A stretch of DNA of 64,000 bases from Hymenobacter sp. DG25B. GTDB lineage: Bacteria > Bacteroidota > Bacteroidia > Cytophagales > Hymenobacteraceae. Of the stretch, positions 53,132 to 62,627 are shown piece by piece. Below the pieces are notes generated by a model. The model was not told the origin of the DNA. It searched no databases and saw only the letters and a list, made by a program, of their open reading frames with translations. The translations under genes and the position numbers were made by a program. Position 1 is the stretch's first letter, and the number at the start of each line of letters is the position of its first letter. The stretch covers positions 1,798,001 through 1,862,000 of the forward strand of contig NZ_CP010054.1 in the NCBI RefSeq assembly GCF_000801315.1, read 5' to 3'.

Positions 53132-56100
53132 ATGCGCCCTTCCTTTATTCAGGCATACAAAGCGCCCATTGCGGTGCTGCTGGCTCTCACGCTGGCGGTA
53201 GGGGCGCTGGCGTATCAGCGCATTTCTCTGGCCCTGTTTCCGGAGGTGACGTTCCCGAAGGTGAAGGTTATTGCCGAAAACGGCCTGGAGCCCGTGGACC
53301 GCATGATGGTAACCGTGACCAAGCCGCTGGAAGATGCCATGAAACAGGTGCCCGACCTGAAGCTGCTGCGCAGCACCACCAGCCGGGGCTCCTGCGAAAT
53401 ATCTGCCTACCTAGACTGGAACGTGGACGTGGTGCGCAGCCAGCAAACTATTGAGTCGCGCCTGAACCAGATTAGGGCCGATTTGCCGCCGGCCACCCAG
53501 ATTACCGTGGAGCGCATGAACCCGGCCATTCTGCCGGTAATGGGCTACACCCTGGAAGCCCCGGGCCGCAGCGCGCTGGAGCTGCGGCGGCTGGCGCTCT
53601 ACACTATCAAGCCGTTTCTCTCGCAGGTAGATGGCGTGTCGGCGGTGCACGTGCAGGGCGGGCGTACCAAGGAATACCAGGTTGAGCTGCAGCCCGATCA
53701 GCTGGCGGCGCTGGGCCTTTCGCCCGCCGATGTGAGCACCAGCCTTGGCCAGACCAACTTCGTGCAGAGCAACGGCTACCTCACCGACTACCGCCGCCTG
53801 TACCTCACCGTAACCGATGCCTCTCTGGTATCGAAAGCAGACATTGAAAACGTAGTGCTGCGCAATGATAACCGCCGTATTGTGCGCCTAGCGGATGTGG
53901 CCTCGGTGCAGGTGGGCGAGCAGCCGGAATACACCCGCATCAACGCCAACGGCCACGCGGCCGTGCTCATTTCCGTGTCGCGGCAGCCCGATGCCAACGT
54001 GGTGCAGGTATCCGAAGGCGTGAAGGCTAAGGTGAAGGCGCTGCAGGCTGGCCTGCCCCGCGGCATCCAGCTCCGCCCGTACTATGATCAGGCCGATTTT
54101 GTGTCGGAAGTGGTGCGCTCCGTGCAGGATTCGCTGTGGATTGGTCTGGCGTTGGCGCTGCTGGTAACGGCCTTGTTTCTGCGCTCCTGGCGGGCCACGA
54201 TCACCATTCTGCTGGCCATTCCCATTGCCCTGGCTCTCACGGTGGCGGTGCTGTATTTTGGCTTGGGCTATTCCTTCAACATCATGACGCTGGGGGCGCT
54301 GGCCGCCGCCATTGGTTTGATGATTGACGATGCCGTAGTGATGGTGGAGCAGCTGCACCGGGTAGGCGAGGAGCACCCGCAGGCCTCCGTTAATGAAATT
54401 GTGAGTCGCTCGGTGCAGCACCTGCTGCCGTCGCTCATCGGCTCCTCGCTCAGTACCATTGTTATTTTTCTGCCGTTTGCGCTGCTTAGCGGGGTGGCGG
54501 GCGCCTACTTTAAAGTGCTGGCTACTACCATGGTGGTGGCCCTGCTCTGCTCGTTTGTGGTGGCGTGGCTGGGCTTGCCGGTGCTGTATCTGCTGCTTTC
54601 GCAGCTGGGTTTTGGAAAGAAGAAGGCAGTGGTGGCTGATGCGTTATTAGTTAAAAATCAGGAGGAGATAGAGGAAATTGAAGAGTCCGGTTTGGTGGAG
54701 GTCCGGCACCATGAAATTCCGTGGGTGCGCTCGGTTATCCGGCATCCGCTCTGGAGTTTGATTGGAGTGGCGGTTCTGGTGAGCGTGCTGGTGCTGGTGA
54801 TTCCGCGCCTGGCCACCGGCTTCCTGCCCGAAATGGATGAGGGCGCCATCGTGCTCGACTACAACTCGCCGCCCGGCACCTCATTGGAAGAAACCGACCA
54901 GATGCTGCGGCAAGCCGAAAAGCTGATTCTGCAGGTGCCGGAAGTAGCCAGCTACTCGCGCCGTACCGGTACCCAAATGGGTTTTTTCATCACCGAGCCC
55001 AACCGTGGCGACTACCTCATCCGGCTGAAAACCAGCCGTAGGCGCACCACCGATGAAGTAATTGACGACATCCGCCAGCGCATCGAAAGCACGCAGCCCG
55101 CCCTCACCATCGATTTTGGCCAGGTGATAGGTGACATGCTGGGAGATTTGATGAGCACCGTGCAGCCCATCGAAATCAAAGTGTTTGGCCCCACGGCCGA
55201 TATCCGCTACGGCCTGGCAGAGCAGGTGGCCGGCATCGTGGAAAAAACGGAAGGCACAGCCGATGTCTTCGACGGCATAGTGCGCATGGGCCCGGCCGTG
55301 GACGTGCGCCCCGACCCGCGCCGCCTCGCCCAGTTTGGCCTCACGGCTACGGATTTTCAGAGCCAGCTGCAAACCCAGCTGGCGGGCGTAGAGGCCGGCA
55401 ATGTGCTGGAAGGCGAGCAGCTGCTGACTATCCGGTTGCGCTACCCGCGGGCGGCCCAGGCCTCGCTGCAGCAGGTGCGGGCGCAACCCGTTTTCCTGCC
55501 CAATGGCCAGCGCCAGCGGCTGGAAGAGCTGGCCGAAGTGCGGGTTTCGGCCGGCGAGGCCGAGTTGGAGCGCGAGAACCTGCAGGCTATGACGGCCGTT
55601 ACGGCCCGCCTCAACGGCCGAGACCTGGGCTCGGCCATGCAGGAAATTCGCCAGAAGCTGGACCGGCAGCTGAACCTGCCGCCCGGCTACTTCATCCAGT
55701 TTGGGGGCAGCTACGCCGAGCAGCAGCAGTCGTTTCAGGAGCTGCTGACCATTCTGGCTACGGCTTGCTTGCTGGTGTTTGCGGTAGGCCTGTTTCTGTT
55801 TAAAGACCTGAAAGCCGCCGGGCTGATACTGCTGGTGGCGGTGCTGGGCCCGGCCGGGGGCAGTCTGGCCCTGTTTCTCACCCACACGCCCCTGAACGTG
55901 GGCTCCTACACCGGCCTGATTATGGTGGTAGGCATCATCGGCGAAAACACCATTTTCACCCTGCAGCAGTTTAACGATGCCAGGCGCGACTCCCCGGTGG
56001 AAGCCGCCATCGGGTATGCCATTGCGGCCCGCCTGCGCCCCAAGCTGATGACAGCGCTGGCCGCCATTGCCGCGCTGCTGCCTTTGGCGTTGGGCATCGG

Positions 56101-56242
56101 GGCTGGCGCCCAGCTGCATCAGCCGCTGGCCATTGCCGTAATTGGGGGGCTGATGCTGGCTTTGCCCTTGCTGCTGATAGTGCTGCCCAGCCTGCTCCGG
56201 CTGGTATATGCAAAAGGGGATGCGCAGCCTGCGCTGTCGTAG
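53132..56242 (+). CDS. RND family efflux transporter permease
   Basis: 1036 residues, ATG 53132. Twelve TM helices in the AcrB layout (TM1 about 10-28, then two large periplasmic loops). TM4 carries AIGLMIDDAVVMVEQL, the proton-relay Asp pair, and the N-terminus has the PEVTFPKVKVIAENG block. Length equals AcrB-like pumps (1030-1050). Exports drugs, lipids or metals across the envelope with the OMF and adaptor genes upstream; without a clear metal-binding Met/His set in the segments read, HAE versus HME stays open. Confidence 0.94.
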   Translation: MRPSFIQAYKAPIAVLLALTLAVGALAYQRISLALFPEVTFPKVKVIAENGLEPVDRMMVTVTKPLEDAMKQVPDLKLLRSTTSRGSCEISAYLDWNVDVVRSQQTIESRLNQIRADLPPATQITVERMNPAILPVMGYTLEAPGRSALELRRLALYTIKPFLSQVDGVSAVHVQGGRTKEYQVELQPDQLAALGLSPADVSTSLGQTNFVQSNGYLTDYRRLYLTVTDASLVSKADIENVVLRNDNRRIVRLADVASVQVGEQPEYTRINANGHAAVLISVSRQPDANVVQVSEGVKAKVKALQAGLPRGIQLRPYYDQADFVSEVVRSVQDSLWIGLALALLVTALFLRSWRATITILLAIPIALALTVAVLYFGLGYSFNIMTLGALAAAIGLMIDDAVVMVEQLHRVGEEHPQASVNEIVSRSVQHLLPSLIGSSLSTIVIFLPFALLSGVAGAYFKVLATTMVVALLCSFVVAWLGLPVLYLLLSQLGFGKKKAVVADALLVKNQEEIEEIEESGLVEVRHHEIPWVRSVIRHPLWSLIGVAVLVSVLVLVIPRLATGFLPEMDEGAIVLDYNSPPGTSLEETDQMLRQAEKLILQVPEVASYSRRTGTQMGFFITEPNRGDYLIRLKTSRRRTTDEVIDDIRQRIESTQPALTIDFGQVIGDMLGDLMSTVQPIEIKVFGPTADIRYGLAEQVAGIVEKTEGTADVFDGIVRMGPAVDVRPDPRRLAQFGLTATDFQSQLQTQLAGVEAGNVLEGEQLLTIRLRYPRAAQASLQQVRAQPVFLPNGQRQRLEELAEVRVSAGEAELERENLQAMTAVTARLNGRDLGSAMQEIRQKLDRQLNLPPGYFIQFGGSYAEQQQSFQELLTILATACLLVFAVGLFLFKDLKAAGLILLVAVLGPAGGSLALFLTHTPLNVGSYTGLIMVVGIIGENTIFTLQQFNDARRDSPVEAAIGYAIAARLRPKLMTALAAIAALLPLALGIGAGAQLHQPLAIAVIGGLMLALPLLLIVLPSLLRLVYAKGDAQPALS

Positions 56243-56250
56243 AAAGTAGA

Positions 56251-56667
56251 TTACTGCCAGATCAAAACCAGCGTGCCCAGAATAATCAGCCCGGCACCCA
56301 GGCCGCCCTGCCAGGTGAGCTTTTCGCCCAGAAAAACTACGGACAGCACAATGGCTAACGCCACGCTCAGCTTATCGACCGGCGCTACTTTGGATACTTC
56401 TCCCAGCTGCAGGGCCCGGAAATAGAATACCCACGACAAGCCCGTGGCCACCCCGGACAGGATAAGAAACGTCCAGTTGGTGCGGGTAAGGCTGCCGAAC
56501 TGCTCCAGCCCGCCCCGGAAATACACAATGCCCCAGGCCAGCACTAGAATCACCACCGTGCGAATGGCCGTGGCCAGGTTGGAATCAACCCCCTTAATAC
56601 CAATCTTGGCGAGTACCGCCGTGAGGGCCGCAAACAGGGCCGAGAGCAATGCATAAAGCCACCACAT
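56251..56667 (-). CDS. Single-domain EamA family transporter
   Basis: 138 residues from ATG 56667 (MWWLYALLSALFAALTAVLAK); a longer frame would start inside the terminator hairpin. Four to five TM helices and the EamA blocks GVDSNLATAIRTVVIL, LSGVATGLSWVFYFRALQLGEVSKVAPVDKLS and LGEKLTWQGGLGAGLIILG. Half the size of the common ten-TM EamA proteins, so it likely works as a dimer, as SMR proteins do. Substrate unknown. Convergent with the RND gene (8 bp apart). Confidence 0.88.
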   Translation of the reverse strand: MWWLYALLSALFAALTAVLAKIGIKGVDSNLATAIRTVVILVLAWGIVYFRGGLEQFGSLTRTNWTFLILSGVATGLSWVFYFRALQLGEVSKVAPVDKLSVALAIVLSVVFLGEKLTWQGGLGAGLIILGTLVLIWQ

Positions 56668-56748
56668 AGCAAGAGGGAAAGAAAGCCGAAAAGGATGCTG
56701 CCATAACGGGTTCCGGGCGTAGGGCGTTGTGCAGGCGGCCGGCACAAA

Positions 56749-56788
56749 AAAACACCCCGGCTGCCGGAGCTGGCAGCCGGGGTGTTTT
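56749..56788 (-). terminator. Intrinsic terminator of the T9SS cargo gene
   Basis: AAAACACCCCGGCTGCC (56749-56765) and GGCAGCCGGGGTGTTTT (56772-56788) form a perfect 17-bp stem, 18 bp after the stop at 56807 on the minus strand. Confidence 0.92.
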
Positions 56789-56806
56789 AGCAATAGCTAC
56801 GGAAAG

Positions 56807-59800
56807 TTATTCCACTATGATGCGCTGGGTCATGCTGCCTTCTGCCACCATAAGGCGCAACAGGTACACACCCGGGGCCAGGCCCCGCAGCGGCAGCTGC
56901 TTTTCGCCGGCGGTACCCCTTGGGAAATGCTGTTGCATTACCTGCTGGCCCAGCGGATTAAATAACTGCACCTGCACGCCCTGGCGCGCCAGCTCACGGC
57001 CCAGTTGCAGGCTCAGCTGGTCATGCGCCGGGTTGGGATATACGGCAACCTGGCTGCGCAGCTGTTCCGGTAGCGTGGCCGTAATGGCATTGCGGGTGAA
57101 CACCAGGGAGAAGCGCGTCTGGTTGAGGCCGGCGGCTGCTACGGAGAAACTGTAGGTAGGCAGCAGCTTGAGGTCTATATTTTTGCCCGTTTGCGCATCC
57201 CGCAGGTAGACAAAAGTAGTAGCGGGCATATTCAGCAGGTGCTTGGCCCGGAATAAATAGCTGCCGGCCTCCGGCGCGTTAACAGCCAGCGGTATTTCCA
57301 CATCCGTGGCCCCCAGGGCCGGGCGCCCATCAATGGCCAGCTGCGCGGCCCCGGCTACTGCGGCCAGCTGCGGCACATCAGCCGCGGGTACTTTGTAGGC
57401 ATCAAAAGTGCGGTCGAAACCAGCGGTAGCGCCCTGCTGGAAGTAGACAAACAGTGTATCGCCGATGCCGTTGCGGCTGAGGCCCAGCTGCAGTAAAGGC
57501 CGGGTTTCCGTGACGGGCGGCGTAGAAGTGCGCGCTGCAAAAGTAGTAACGCGGGCCGCATTGGTAAACGAAATACTGCCCGGCGTGCCTGCCGCGCTTA
57601 CGTGGGCCAGAAACCCTTCGCCGCTTTCAATTATCGGGCTGCCACCCACCCCGTTTACCGAGGCGCTATAGGCTCCGGTTGGCTTCAGTACATACACGGC
57701 GGCATCCAGGCCGGTGGTAGCCGGGTACAGCTTGGTCCAGTCGATGGGCGAAGGGTAGGGGTTGCCGAGCAGGTGCCAGCCTGCCTGCGGCTGCTTGCCC
57801 CGGGCCAGGTTGTTTACCGTGAGGGAGCCGTTGGTCAGGGTGCCTACAAAATCCATGTTGCTGGCATTAGGCCCAATGGTAGCCACGTAGCCTTTGCCCG
57901 GCGTGAGTACTTCGGTAGTGGCCGCGGGCGAAAGCCAGCCTTTCTGAAAATCAGCAGCGCCGGTGCCCATGCTGGTTACGCGGGCCTGGTCGTAGCGGAA
58001 AACGGTGGGGTAGGGCGTTACTTTGCTGGGGTCGGCAGCCGTGTTGTAAGCCGGGTTTACTACGGGCGTAAAGCCGGGCGTAGTCAGGTCGGCCACCGTG
58101 GCGCTTTGCACCGGCGAAGACAGGAAATGTTCGGTAGCCGTACCGTTGGGATGGGCCGGCAGAAAATGCTGCACCACAGCATTGCCCACTACAGTGCCGC
58201 CATTGTTATGCACCACCGCCGAGCCGGCGGCCGAGGAGCGCAGCGTGAGAGTTTTGCCGTTGGTCACCAGGTTCTGTTTCAGGCTCAGCAGCTGCAGCAC
58301 GTTCAGCTCGCGGGTAAGCGTGAGCGGCGTCGTGCCGCTCACCTGCAGGCTGCGTACCTGCTGGGGCAGGCCCAGGCCGGTAACCTGGGCGGCGCTACCG
58401 TTGTACACGTAGTTGGCGTTGGGGCTGAAGGTGAGCGTGGTGCCCCGTACACTGCCCGTGGTGCCGTTGGCAGAAATGCCCTCTGCTGCCCCAATTTCCA
58501 GAGTAGCGCCTTCCGCCAGGTTAAACGTGGTGGCACTGGCCAGGAAAGCACCCGTCCGTATAACTCCACCTGCCTGCACCGTCATATTCTGAGCGGCTGT
58601 GAGAGGGCCCGTCAGGATAGCCGTGCCGGTGCGGGTAACGGTTACGTTGTTGTAGGTGCCCTGCACGTTCATCTGCTTGTCCACAATAAGGTCGCCCAGC
58701 GCCAGTGTTTTAAAGGCCACGGGGCCGGCTACCGGGCTATCTATTCCGGGTCCGCAGTTCTGGCGCACGTAGAACTGGTAGGCAGTATTGGGCGTCAGGC
58801 CGGTAAGCGGCTTGCTGCTGGCGCCGATTACGGTGAGCACCGTGCCGGTGCCCGGCGTAAAGCCCTGCTTGCCATACTCCACGCGGTAGGAGGCCACGGT
58901 GCCCGCCCCCGCCGACCAGTTAAGGGTAGCGCCAGAGGTGGTAATACCGGTTGTATTCAGGTTGGTAGGCACCGCGCACACCGCCGCGGTGGTACTGAAG
59001 CTCTTGGGGCCCACCCGCACACTGGTCAGGCCATTGGAGCAGGTTTGGGTCACGTAGAAATCATACTGCGTGCCGGCAGTTAGTCCGGAAATGGTAGTAG
59101 GCGAGCTGCTGATGGTTTTAACAGTACCGGCGCCGGGCGTAAAGCCTTTTGCGCCATATTCCAGCTTAAAGGAAGCCCCGCCGGCGCTGGCGGTAAAACC
59201 CAGCGTAGCAGTGGTGGCGGTCAGGTTGGTGGCCGTTAGGGCCGTTGGTGCGTCACATACTTTAGGCGTGGTCAGGCAGATAGTAAAAGTGCCTGTAGTT
59301 TCTGTCGTCGGGGTAGCAGCGTAGGAATACACCCGCACGTAGTAGGTGGCGCCGGGGGTCAGGTTTTTGGCGCTAATGGAATCAGTGAGGCCGGCGCCTG
59401 CCTGGTCTTTGCAGCGCAGCTTGGTGCCGGGGCAGGCGCCGGAGCGCAGCTCCAGGGCTATATCCAGGGCACTGTTGGGGTCCACGGAAATACCCTGCGT
59501 AGATGCCGCGGCTACAAAAGAGTACCACACGTCATCATCCGGCTTGCCGCAGGCCCCATCATTGGGCAGGGTAGTCTGCGTAGCGCTGAAGAGCGTGCCG
59601 CTTATGGGCTGGCAGGTGAGGCCCGGCGTCAGGCTGATAGCACTGGCGCAGTTATCATTCACGGGCGGCGCGTCGGGCTTATCGATGCAGATAGTAAACC
59701 GGGCATCGTTGCCCCCATACTGCGCATTAAAGTAGGAATACACCCGCACGTAATAGGTGGCTCCCGGCGTGAGGTTGGTGGCCGTCATGGCCTTATTATC

Positions 59801-60577
59801 CGAAGAGAACAGCGGCGTAAGCGCGCCGCAGCTGCCCCGGAAAAGCTGGTGCACCATATCGGTGCTGCCGGTGGGGTTTACCGTAATGATATGCTGCGTG
59901 GAGGTGGCCACAAACGAGTACCACACGTCATCGTTGGCTTCGCCGGTGGTAGCATCCGGGTCGGAGGGGGTGGCTCCGGCTACCGTGCCGGCCAGGCCGG
60001 TGCAGGTTTTGCTAGGCGTAACCACAACGGCACTGGCGCATTCATCATTGGCCGGCGCGGCCCCGGGGTTATTCAGGCAAATGGTGAAGGCGCCGCTGGC
60101 TGCCGTAGTCGGGCTGTTGTAGTAGGAGTACACCCGCAGATAATAGGTAGCCCCAATGGTGAGGCCGGGCACCACCATCGTCTCGGGGTCTGATGATTTG
60201 ATGGCTACCAGACTGCCGCAGGAGCCGGAAAATAGCTGCTGCACCAAGTCAGTGCCGCCGGTTGGGTTTAGGGTGATGGTGTGCTGCCGGGAAGTAGCCA
60301 CAAACTTGTACCACACATCATCATCGGCCTGGCCCACGCTGGCCGCCGGGCCCGAGCCGCTGGCCTGGAAAAGGGTACCGGAAAGCGGAGTGCAGGTAGC
60401 CGCGGCCGTCAGGGTGGTAGCATTGGCGCATAAGTCGTTGGTAGGGGCGGCATAGGCTCCCAGGCTCAACAGAGAGGCCAGCAGAAAAAGCCACGCTTTT
60501 GCTTTCAATAAAAATTTCTGGGGGCCCGGTCGGCCATTGGTAGGCTGAAGCCGGCCGGCTTGGTAAGGTTGTTTCAT
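56807..60577 (-). CDS. Large secreted protein with PPC-like and Fn3 repeats and a T9SS sorting domain
   Basis: 1256 residues, ATG at 60577. Signal region ends near residue 43 (GAYAA). Three tandem PPC-like beta domains begin at about 46 (NDLCANATTL), 178 (NDECASAVVV) and 306 (NDNCASAISL), each with DDVWYKFVA/DDVWYSFVA and YYVRVYSY. Two fibronectin III domains follow near 443 (CDAPTALTATN) and 535 (CAVPTNLNTTG), then a long beta-rich region and, from about 1170, a type A T9SS sorting domain (VAVYPNPAHDQLSLQL ... GLAPGVYLLRLMV). Secreted through T9SS and held at or released from the surface; no enzyme domain seen, so adhesion or ligand binding is likely. Confidence 0.92.
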   Translation of the reverse strand: MKQPYQAGRLQPTNGRPGPQKFLLKAKAWLFLLASLLSLGAYAAPTNDLCANATTLTAAATCTPLSGTLFQASGSGPAASVGQADDDVWYKFVATSRQHTITLNPTGGTDLVQQLFSGSCGSLVAIKSSDPETMVVPGLTIGATYYLRVYSYYNSPTTAASGAFTICLNNPGAAPANDECASAVVVTPSKTCTGLAGTVAGATPSDPDATTGEANDDVWYSFVATSTQHIITVNPTGSTDMVHQLFRGSCGALTPLFSSDNKAMTATNLTPGATYYVRVYSYFNAQYGGNDARFTICIDKPDAPPVNDNCASAISLTPGLTCQPISGTLFSATQTTLPNDGACGKPDDDVWYSFVAAASTQGISVDPNSALDIALELRSGACPGTKLRCKDQAGAGLTDSISAKNLTPGATYYVRVYSYAATPTTETTGTFTICLTTPKVCDAPTALTATNLTATTATLGFTASAGGASFKLEYGAKGFTPGAGTVKTISSSPTTISGLTAGTQYDFYVTQTCSNGLTSVRVGPKSFSTTAAVCAVPTNLNTTGITTSGATLNWSAGAGTVASYRVEYGKQGFTPGTGTVLTVIGASSKPLTGLTPNTAYQFYVRQNCGPGIDSPVAGPVAFKTLALGDLIVDKQMNVQGTYNNVTVTRTGTAILTGPLTAAQNMTVQAGGVIRTGAFLASATTFNLAEGATLEIGAAEGISANGTTGSVRGTTLTFSPNANYVYNGSAAQVTGLGLPQQVRSLQVSGTTPLTLTRELNVLQLLSLKQNLVTNGKTLTLRSSAAGSAVVHNNGGTVVGNAVVQHFLPAHPNGTATEHFLSSPVQSATVADLTTPGFTPVVNPAYNTAADPSKVTPYPTVFRYDQARVTSMGTGAADFQKGWLSPAATTEVLTPGKGYVATIGPNASNMDFVGTLTNGSLTVNNLARGKQPQAGWHLLGNPYPSPIDWTKLYPATTGLDAAVYVLKPTGAYSASVNGVGGSPIIESGEGFLAHVSAAGTPGSISFTNAARVTTFAARTSTPPVTETRPLLQLGLSRNGIGDTLFVYFQQGATAGFDRTFDAYKVPAADVPQLAAVAGAAQLAIDGRPALGATDVEIPLAVNAPEAGSYLFRAKHLLNMPATTFVYLRDAQTGKNIDLKLLPTYSFSVAAAGLNQTRFSLVFTRNAITATLPEQLRSQVAVYPNPAHDQLSLQLGRELARQGVQVQLFNPLGQQVMQQHFPRGTAGEKQLPLRGLAPGVYLLRLMVAEGSMTQRIIVE

Positions 60578-60921
60578 AGCTTGTAGTAGAAAATATGGAG
60601 GGAAAAGCAGCGCTTCGGCATAGCGCCGGAAGCAGGTGTTCAGAAAAGCAGTACTAACAGGCCCCGGGCAGGGCGTGGCCCGCCAACGGGCTGGGCTTCA
60701 ATAGCATTTTCATAGAATAGCGAGGCAAACATCGGAATCATTTTCAGGTAATTCCAGGGAATCACATCATTATGTGATCCTAAAAAATCATGGTATAATC
60801 TGATGTGATAACCTTTTTCCATTCTGAAGCTTTATTTTCTGGAACTCCCGGAATTACTGCGTGGCGTCCCCTTTTTTGGCGAATGCCGTATCTTCTCTAT
60901 CCGAAACCAGCCGCTTGTTTT
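60578..60921. other. 344-bp divergent intergenic region before the pao operon
   Basis: No gene. An AT-rich stretch (60720-60850) holds the inverted repeat at 60761-60778 and a further GATGTGAT half-site at 60802-60809. No exact TAnnTTTG box found on either strand near the two starts; TATCTTCT near 60888 is two bases off. Confidence 0.6.
60761..60778. promoter_or_regulatory. Inverted repeat ATCACAT-CATT-ATGTGAT
   Basis: Perfect 7-bp arms with a 4-base spacer; a matching half-site GATGTGAT follows at 60802-60809. Lies 144 bp before paoA. Form fits an operator for a dimeric regulator; no T-run, so not a terminator. Confidence 0.55.
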
Positions 60922-61572
60922 ATGCATCCTGATTCTTTCGACCCCACGGGCAATGACCCGCCGCCGGAGCAGCGCCCCAATGACGGCTCCCGCCGAACCT
61001 TTATCAAGCAGGCTTCCGGCATTCTGGGCCTGGCCGTAGCGCCGCCCTTCGTAAGCCAGGCGGAGCGGCTGGCCGCCTACACCAGCAAGGTGGAAGGCGC
61101 CACGGAAATGAAGCTGAAGGTGAACGGCACCCTGCGCACCCTGCGGCTGGAGCCACGGGTTACGCTGCTGGATGCCCTGCGGGAAAATATGGGCCTCACA
61201 GGCTCCAAAAAAGGCTGCGACCAGGGCCAGTGCGGCGCCTGCACGGTGCTGGTAGATGGCCGCCGCGTAAACAGCTGCCTCACCCTGGCCATTACCACCC
61301 AGGGCAAGGACATTACCACCATCGAAGGCCTGGCGAAAGGGGAGGAGCTGCACCCCATGCAGGCCGCTTTCCTCAAGCACGACGGCTTCCAGTGCGGCTA
61401 CTGCACCCCCGGCCAGATTTGCTCGGCCGTAGCCTGCGTGCAGGAAGGCCACACCAAAACCGACGCCGAAATCCGGGAATGGATGAGCGGCAACCTCTGC
61501 CGCTGCGGCGCCTACCCCAACATTGTGGCCGCTATTAAGGAAGTAGCCGGGAAAGGAGGCAGCAAGTCATGA
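60922..61572 (+). CDS. paoA: Periplasmic aldehyde oxidoreductase, 2Fe-2S subunit
   Basis: 216 residues from ATG 60922 (MHPDSFDPTGND). Tat signal SRRTFIKQASGILGLAVAPP, so the folded complex is exported. Two 2Fe-2S domains: plant-type KKGCDQGQCGACTVLVDG with C at RRVNSC, and helical CGYCTPGQICSA plus GNLCRCGAYPN. Strongly similar in layout to E. coli YagT/PaoA, including HPMQAAFLKHDGFQCGYC. It passes electrons from the Mo cofactor to FAD. First gene of the operon; overlaps paoB by 4 bp. Confidence 0.93.
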   Translation: MHPDSFDPTGNDPPPEQRPNDGSRRTFIKQASGILGLAVAPPFVSQAERLAAYTSKVEGATEMKLKVNGTLRTLRLEPRVTLLDALRENMGLTGSKKGCDQGQCGACTVLVDGRRVNSCLTLAITTQGKDITTIEGLAKGEELHPMQAAFLKHDGFQCGYCTPGQICSAVACVQEGHTKTDAEIREWMSGNLCRCGAYPNIVAAIKEVAGKGGSKS

Positions 61573-62549
61573 ACAACTTCGCCTTTCAAACTGCGGCCTC
61601 GGCCAAACAGGTCACCGGCGCCTTCCGCGACGACAAGCAGGCGGCTTACCTGGCCGGCGGCACCACGCTGCTGGACCTCATGAAGCTGAACGTGCTGCAG
61701 CCCAGCCAGCTTGTTGATATCAATTCCCTTCCATTCAAAGGTATTTCGGAAACCGCCGATGGCCTGCGCATCGGGGCCATGGAGCGCATGAGCGACGTGG
61801 GCGAAAACCCCATGGTGATGCAGCAGTATCCGGCCGTTTCGGAGGCGTTGCTGCTGGCGGCCTCGCCCCAGCTGCGCAACATGGCCAGCATCGGGGGCAA
61901 CCTGCTGCAGCGCACTCGTTGCGGCTACTTTCGGGATACGGCTTTTCCCTGCAACAAGCGCCAGCCCGGCTCGGGCTGCCCGGCCATCAACGGTGAAAAC
62001 CGCAACCACGCTATTCTGGGCACCAGCGAGCAGTGCATCGCCACCTACCCCGGCGACCTGGCCGTGGCCCTCATTGCCCTGGATGCCGTGCTGCACCTGG
62101 AAAGCGCCAAAGGCAAAGCCCGCCGCGTGCCCCTGCTGGACTTTTACCTCACGCCCGGCAACACGCCCCAGCGCGAAACCACGCTGGAGCCCGGCGAGCT
62201 GATTACGGCTGTTACCGTGCCGGCCGCCGCGCACGCCCGCAAATCCAAATACCTGAAAGTGCGCGACCGGGCCAGCTATGCCTTTGCGCTGGTGTCGGCG
62301 GCGGTGGGGCTCGATGTGCAGGGCGGCATTATCCGCTCGGCTAGGGTAGCTCTGGGCAGCGTGGGCACCAAGCCCTGGCGTGCTCAGGCCGCCGAGCAGC
62401 TGCTGGTAGGCAAAGCACCCACGGAAGAGAATTTTCGGGCGGCGGCCGCGCTGGCGGTGCAGGGAGCCAACCCCCAGAAGCACAACGCTTTCAAGGTAGA
62501 GCTGGCGCAGAACACGCTGGTGCGGGCCCTGCAGGAAGTGGCTGGTTAA
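61569..62549 (+). CDS. paoB: Periplasmic aldehyde oxidoreductase, FAD and 4Fe-4S subunit
   Basis: 326 residues, ATG 61569 (ATGA overlap with paoA). FAD-binding PCMH fold: YLAGGTTLLDLMKLNV and ASIGGNLLQRTRC. Four cysteines in RTRCGYFRD, PCNKRQPGSGCPA and EQCIATYPGD form the insertion that binds an extra 4Fe-4S cluster in E. coli PaoB/YagS; ordinary xanthine dehydrogenase FAD subunits lack it. CO dehydrogenase flavoprotein C-terminal domain follows. No own signal: exported with PaoA. Confidence 0.93.
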   Translation: MNNFAFQTAASAKQVTGAFRDDKQAAYLAGGTTLLDLMKLNVLQPSQLVDINSLPFKGISETADGLRIGAMERMSDVGENPMVMQQYPAVSEALLLAASPQLRNMASIGGNLLQRTRCGYFRDTAFPCNKRQPGSGCPAINGENRNHAILGTSEQCIATYPGDLAVALIALDAVLHLESAKGKARRVPLLDFYLTPGNTPQRETTLEPGELITAVTVPAAAHARKSKYLKVRDRASYAFALVSAAVGLDVQGGIIRSARVALGSVGTKPWRAQAAEQLLVGKAPTEENFRAAAALAVQGANPQKHNAFKVELAQNTLVRALQEVAG

Positions 62550-62627
62550 GGTATTTAAGAAATTGATAATCAGTAGGGTGGGCTCGTTTGCTTCGTGCCG
62601 CGCTTCAGATGCTAAAGGATTGATTAC

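Noticed and set aside
54881..56119. 412-codon minus-strand frame opposite the RND gene
   Set aside because: Composition is Gln/His/Gly-rich as expected for an antisense frame; the plus strand encodes a complete RND pump.
57602..59083. 493-codon plus-strand frame opposite the T9SS cargo gene
   Set aside because: No motif; the minus-strand gene has repeats, signal and sorting domain in one frame.
60761..60778. CRP/FNR-type site
   Set aside because: CRP sites are TGTGA-N6-TCACA; here the arms are in the opposite order with a 4-base spacer.
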